NCBI RefSeq assembly: GCF_024448335.1
Contig: NZ_JAMOHM010000005.1
Coordinates: forward strand, 62,001 to 126,000
Direction of reading: 5' to 3'
DNA: 64,000 nt
From: Stutzerimonas frequens
GTDB taxonomy: Bacteria; Pseudomonadota; Gammaproteobacteria; Pseudomonadales; Pseudomonadaceae
Part shown: piece by piece, positions 61,339 to 64,000 of the stretch
How the letters are laid out: every line of letters starts with the position of its first letter
How positions within the stretch are numbered: the stretch's first letter is position 1
Notes under the pieces: generated by a model
The model's database searches: none
Told to the model about the DNA's origin: nothing
Seen by the model: only the letters and a program-made list of their open reading frames with translations
Translations under genes and position numbers: made by a program

Positions 61339-62340
61339 TCAGCGCGCACCGGGCTCGCTGAACTTCAGCACTCCGTCTTCGAAGATATTCAACCGCTCGC
61401 GCAGCTGTTCGGGCTGCAACGGCTCCTCGACGGGTGCCGTCGCGCCGGGCGAAGACTGGGCAGGCGCCGCACCGCCCTCATCGTCGGGCTGCGCGCCGGG
61501 CTGCTCGCCCTCGATCGAACGCTGCGCTTTCTTCGTCAGCACCAGGATGTCGATGCGACGGTTCACCGGGTTGAACGGATCCTTGCGATCGAACAGTGCC
61601 GATGAGGCATAGCCCACCACCCGCGCAATCTGCTCCTCGGGATACCCACCTGCTACGAGCGTGCGGCGCGCGGCATTGGCGCGGCTGGCCGATAGCTCCC
61701 AGTTGCCGAAATCGCCGCGCCCGGAAAACGGCTTGGCGTCGGTGTGTCCGCTGATGCTGATCTTGTTCGGCACGGCGGCGATGGTGTCCACCAGCGCCAG
61801 CAGGATGTCCTCGAAGTAAGGCTGCAGCTGGGCACTGCCGAGGGCGAACATCGGCCGGTTCTCGGCATCCATGATCTGGATGCGCAAACCGTCCTGGGTA
61901 ATCTCGAAGAGGATCTGATCCTTGAACTTCTGCAGTTCGGGGTTCTCGTCAACCTTGTTCTGCAGTTCCTGAAGCAGCAGCTCCAGCCGCTCGCGCTCGA
62001 TCTGCTCGGCGAAGGTCTCGGCCTGCTGCGCGTCGATCTGCGCCTCGCTCTGCGCCGGCTCCAGCTCGGGGTTGAGGGTGCGATCCGGTGACGGCGTCGG
62101 CGTGCCGCCCAGGTCGATCACATGCGGGCTGGCGCTTTCGGTGAACCCGATGGGGTCCTGAAAGTAGCCGGAGATGAGCTTCTTCTGTTCCGGCGTGGCT
62201 GAACTCATCAGCCACATCACCAGGAAGAACGCCATCATCGCCGTGGCGAAGTCGGCGAAAGCGATCTTCCAGGCGCCACCGTGATGACCGCCCGCGACCT
62301 TATTGACCCGCTTGACGATGATCGGTTGGGTATTGTCCAT
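61339..62340 (-). CDS. motB: Flagellar motor protein MotB
   Basis: A 333-residue stator protein. One membrane helix holds the proton-binding Asp in FADFATAMMAFFLVMW. The C-terminal OmpA-like peptidoglycan-binding domain has ISGHTDAKPF and SASRANAARRTLVAGG. The Asp/Glu-rich linker is typical of pseudomonad MotB. motA is 9 bases upstream. Confidence 0.97.
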   Translation of the reverse strand: MDNTQPIIVKRVNKVAGGHHGGAWKIAFADFATAMMAFFLVMWLMSSATPEQKKLISGYFQDPIGFTESASPHVIDLGGTPTPSPDRTLNPELEPAQSEAQIDAQQAETFAEQIERERLELLLQELQNKVDENPELQKFKDQILFEITQDGLRIQIMDAENRPMFALGSAQLQPYFEDILLALVDTIAAVPNKISISGHTDAKPFSGRGDFGNWELSASRANAARRTLVAGGYPEEQIARVVGYASSALFDRKDPFNPVNRRIDILVLTKKAQRSIEGEQPGAQPDDEGGAAPAQSSPGATAPVEEPLQPEQLRERLNIFEDGVLKFSEPGAR

Positions 62341-62349
62341 GGCGAACCT

Positions 62350-63201
62350 TTAGCTGCCACGCATGGCTTGCTCGAGCTCGGCGAAGCTCGGGCGGTGCGC
62401 CGGATAGAGAACCTTGCGGCCGAACTCGACGGCCAGCGTCGGCGGCATACCCGAGGCCGAGGCGACCAATGTCGCCTTGATTGCCTCGTAGACGTTGAGC
62501 TCTTCCTTGGCGTCGTGCTCCAACGCCGCGGCCAGCGGCCCAAAGAATCCGTAGGAAGCAAGAATGCCAAGGAAGGTACCGACCAGTGCCGAGCCGACCT
62601 TGTAGCCGATCATGGCGTTATCCGCCTCGGCGAGGATCGACATGGTGATCACGATACCCAGTACCGCCGCGACGATACCCATCGCCGGCAAACCATCAGC
62701 GACCTTGCTGACGGCGTGAGATGGGTGCTCGAGTTCTTCCTTCAGGCTGTTGAGCTCCATGTCGAACAAGCCTTCGAGTTCGTGCGGCGCCATGTTGCCG
62801 GAGGACATGATGCGCAGATAATCGCAGGTGAAGGCGGTCATCCGCTCGTCCTGCAGGAAGCCGGGGTACTTGCTGAACAATGGACTGGCAGCCGGATCCT
62901 CAAGATCGGCCTCGATGGCCATCATGCCCTCGCGGCGGCTCTTGTTCAGGATCGAATAGAGCAGGCTGAGCACTTCCAGATAATAGGTATGGGTGAAGCG
63001 CGTGCTGAACATCTTCAGCGACTTCTTGAAAACGATCTTGGTGGTACTGCCGGGGTTGGCCTGCAGGAAGCCGCCCAGGGCGGCGCCGCCAATGATCATC
63101 ACCTCGAATGGATGGATCAGTGCGCCGATCTTGCCGCCCGAAAGCACGAATCCGCCCAGCACACTGGCGAACACCACGATGATGCCGATTATCTTGACCA
63201 T
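62350..63201 (-). CDS. motA: Flagellar motor stator protein MotA
   Basis: A 283-residue protein with four membrane segments. Conserved parts are GAALGGFLQANPG, the cytoplasmic region FSKYPGFLQDERMTAF, and VADGLPAMGIVAAVLGIVITM with the functionally important Pro. With MotB it forms the proton-driven stator. AGGAGG lies immediately before the ATG 63201 region. It is divergent from the HDOD gene. Confidence 0.97.
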   Translation of the reverse strand: MVKIIGIIVVFASVLGGFVLSGGKIGALIHPFEVMIIGGAALGGFLQANPGSTTKIVFKKSLKMFSTRFTHTYYLEVLSLLYSILNKSRREGMMAIEADLEDPAASPLFSKYPGFLQDERMTAFTCDYLRIMSSGNMAPHELEGLFDMELNSLKEELEHPSHAVSKVADGLPAMGIVAAVLGIVITMSILAEADNAMIGYKVGSALVGTFLGILASYGFFGPLAAALEHDAKEELNVYEAIKATLVASASGMPPTLAVEFGRKVLYPAHRPSFAELEQAMRGS

Positions 63202-63366
63202 AGGAGGTACGTCTGAAACCTGGTTACGAGCCGTCCGGATCAGGGCAAAACAGCGCCCCGAGTCGTTACCAGACGACCTTGCAAAAGGAATGTTGGAAGA
63301 ATTGTTCTGGTTATCGGAACTTTTGCGCCAGACTAAAGGCCATCCCGATGAAAAGCTAGTTCGGCC

Positions 63367-64000
63367 ATGACCACCACGCCCCCGCTACCACGCACCCTGC
63401 CCGCCTGGATCAAGGCACTCGACGATGCTCCCCTGCCTGCCTTTGCTGCCGTTCATGAACGGGTTCGCCTGGCGTTGCGCGACAGCAGCAAGTCGATGCG
63501 GCAGATCGCCGAGCTCATCCAGGACAGCCCGGTGCTGGCGCTGCGCTTCATTCAGGAGGCCAACCGCGGCATCGGCGATGGCCAGCCGGCCGAAAGCCTG
63601 GAGGTCGCACTCAGCCGCATCGGCGTGCAGCGCGCCGAAGCATTGCTGGCGCGCATTCCGGCGATGGAGGCGGCCGACATGCCGCGACCGCTGCGGCAAC
63701 TGGTGCTGATCAGTCGCCATGCCAGCCAGCAGGCCAACGGGCTGTTCGCCGCCCGCCTGGCCCGGCTGTGGCAGGACATCCACTGGGGCAGCCTGCTGTT
63801 TCTGGCGCCGGCCTGGGCACTGATCGGCACCTATCCGCATCTGCTGGAAAGCTGGGAACAGCGGGTATTGGTCAAGGGCGAACCAGCCAGCCGCGTCGAG
63901 CGCGAACTGCTCGGCGTTTCCCTGCTGGAGCTGTGCCTCAGGCTTGCCGAGCATTGGCGTCTACCCGACTGGATCGCTCAGGGCTATCGCCTGCTCGGTG
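63367..64000 (+). CDS. HDOD-domain protein, N-terminal part
   Basis: The gene begins at ATG 63367 (MTTTPPLPRTLPAWIKALDD) and runs off the window after about 211 residues. The start of an HDOD domain is seen: MRQIAELIQDSPVLALRFIQEANRG followed by ALSRIGVQRAEALLARIP, the typical VSLD-like helix pattern. HDOD proteins serve signalling without known catalysis. The P. aeruginosa orn-rsgA-motAB region has a similar gene here. Confidence 0.85.
   Translation, partial: MTTTPPLPRTLPAWIKALDDAPLPAFAAVHERVRLALRDSSKSMRQIAELIQDSPVLALRFIQEANRGIGDGQPAESLEVALSRIGVQRAEALLARIPAMEAADMPRPLRQLVLISRHASQQANGLFAARLARLWQDIHWGSLLFLAPAWALIGTYPHLLESWEQRVLVKGEPASRVERELLGVSLLELCLRLAEHWRLPDWIAQGYRLLG

Overview
The window looks like chromosomal DNA of a high-GC gammaproteobacterium of the Pseudomonadaceae, most likely the Stutzerimonas (Pseudomonas stutzeri) group. 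The main evidence is gene order. From memory, three stretches follow blocks known from Pseudomonas aeruginosa: the urease cluster with a GNAT gene inside it; the long block ladS/thiD-thiE-hemL-miaB-phoH-ybeY-corC-lnt-leuS-lptE-holA-lipA-lipB-dacC-rlpA-mltB-rodA-pbpA-rlmH-rsfS-nadD-proA; and orn-rsgA-motB-motA. No rRNA, tRNA, insertion sequence, prophage or CRISPR array was seen.

Region 1 (1-13.7 kb) is nitrogen metabolism. It holds the end of a GNAT gene, ureB and ureC, then a curlin-repeat secreted protein, an NCS1 nucleobase/hydantoin-type permease, an orphan GAF histidine kinase, a small DksA/TraR zinc-finger protein, a TorF-type outer-membrane protein, an oxaloacetate decarboxylase, a DMT exporter and a second GNAT. 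The nickel-insertion genes ureE-ureF and ureG-hupE follow. The permease could bring in nitrogen compounds whose breakdown yields urea; urease and UreEFG with HupE (nickel uptake) release the ammonia. The urease genes are split twice by non-coding repeat DNA: a REPIN-like doublet between ureB and ureC, and an 880-base palindrome-rich island between ureF and ureG.

Region 2 (13.7-21.5 kb) carries DUF2789, AMP nucleosidase, a CoA-transferase/acetyl-CoA hydrolase, an AidB-like acyl-CoA dehydrogenase and a LadS-type 7TM sensor kinase that lacks the usual receiver domain.

Region 3 (21.7-50.4 kb) is a conserved housekeeping block: thiamine and heme synthesis (thiD, thiE, hemL), tRNA/rRNA maturation (miaB, ybeY, rlmH, rsfS), lipoprotein and LPS export (lnt, lptE), leuS, holA, the ribosome-rescue gene arfA with its internal stem-loop, lipoate synthesis, cell elongation and peptidoglycan genes (pbpA, rodA, mltB, rlpA, dacC), and nadD-proA. 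The run proA to lipA is one strand with several stop/start overlaps, so it probably acts as one or a few coupled operons.

Region 4 (50.5-64 kb) holds a DedA-PAP2 fusion, an apparently acquired alpha/beta-hydrolase/methyltransferase fusion in AT-richer DNA, a Lon-substrate-binding-domain protein, lrgA-lrgB, a MaoC-type hydratase, a lipoprotein joining MORN repeats to a caspase-like (C13) peptidase, an NAD(P)-binding protein, orn, a membrane-anchored methyltransferase, rsgA, the flagellar stator genes motB-motA, and the start of an HDOD-domain gene.

The most unusual items are the curlin-like protein with no lysine or arginine after its signal peptide, the MORN/caspase-like lipoprotein two genes from LrgAB, the receiver-less LadS, the arfA hairpin, and the repeat islands that divide the urease genes.
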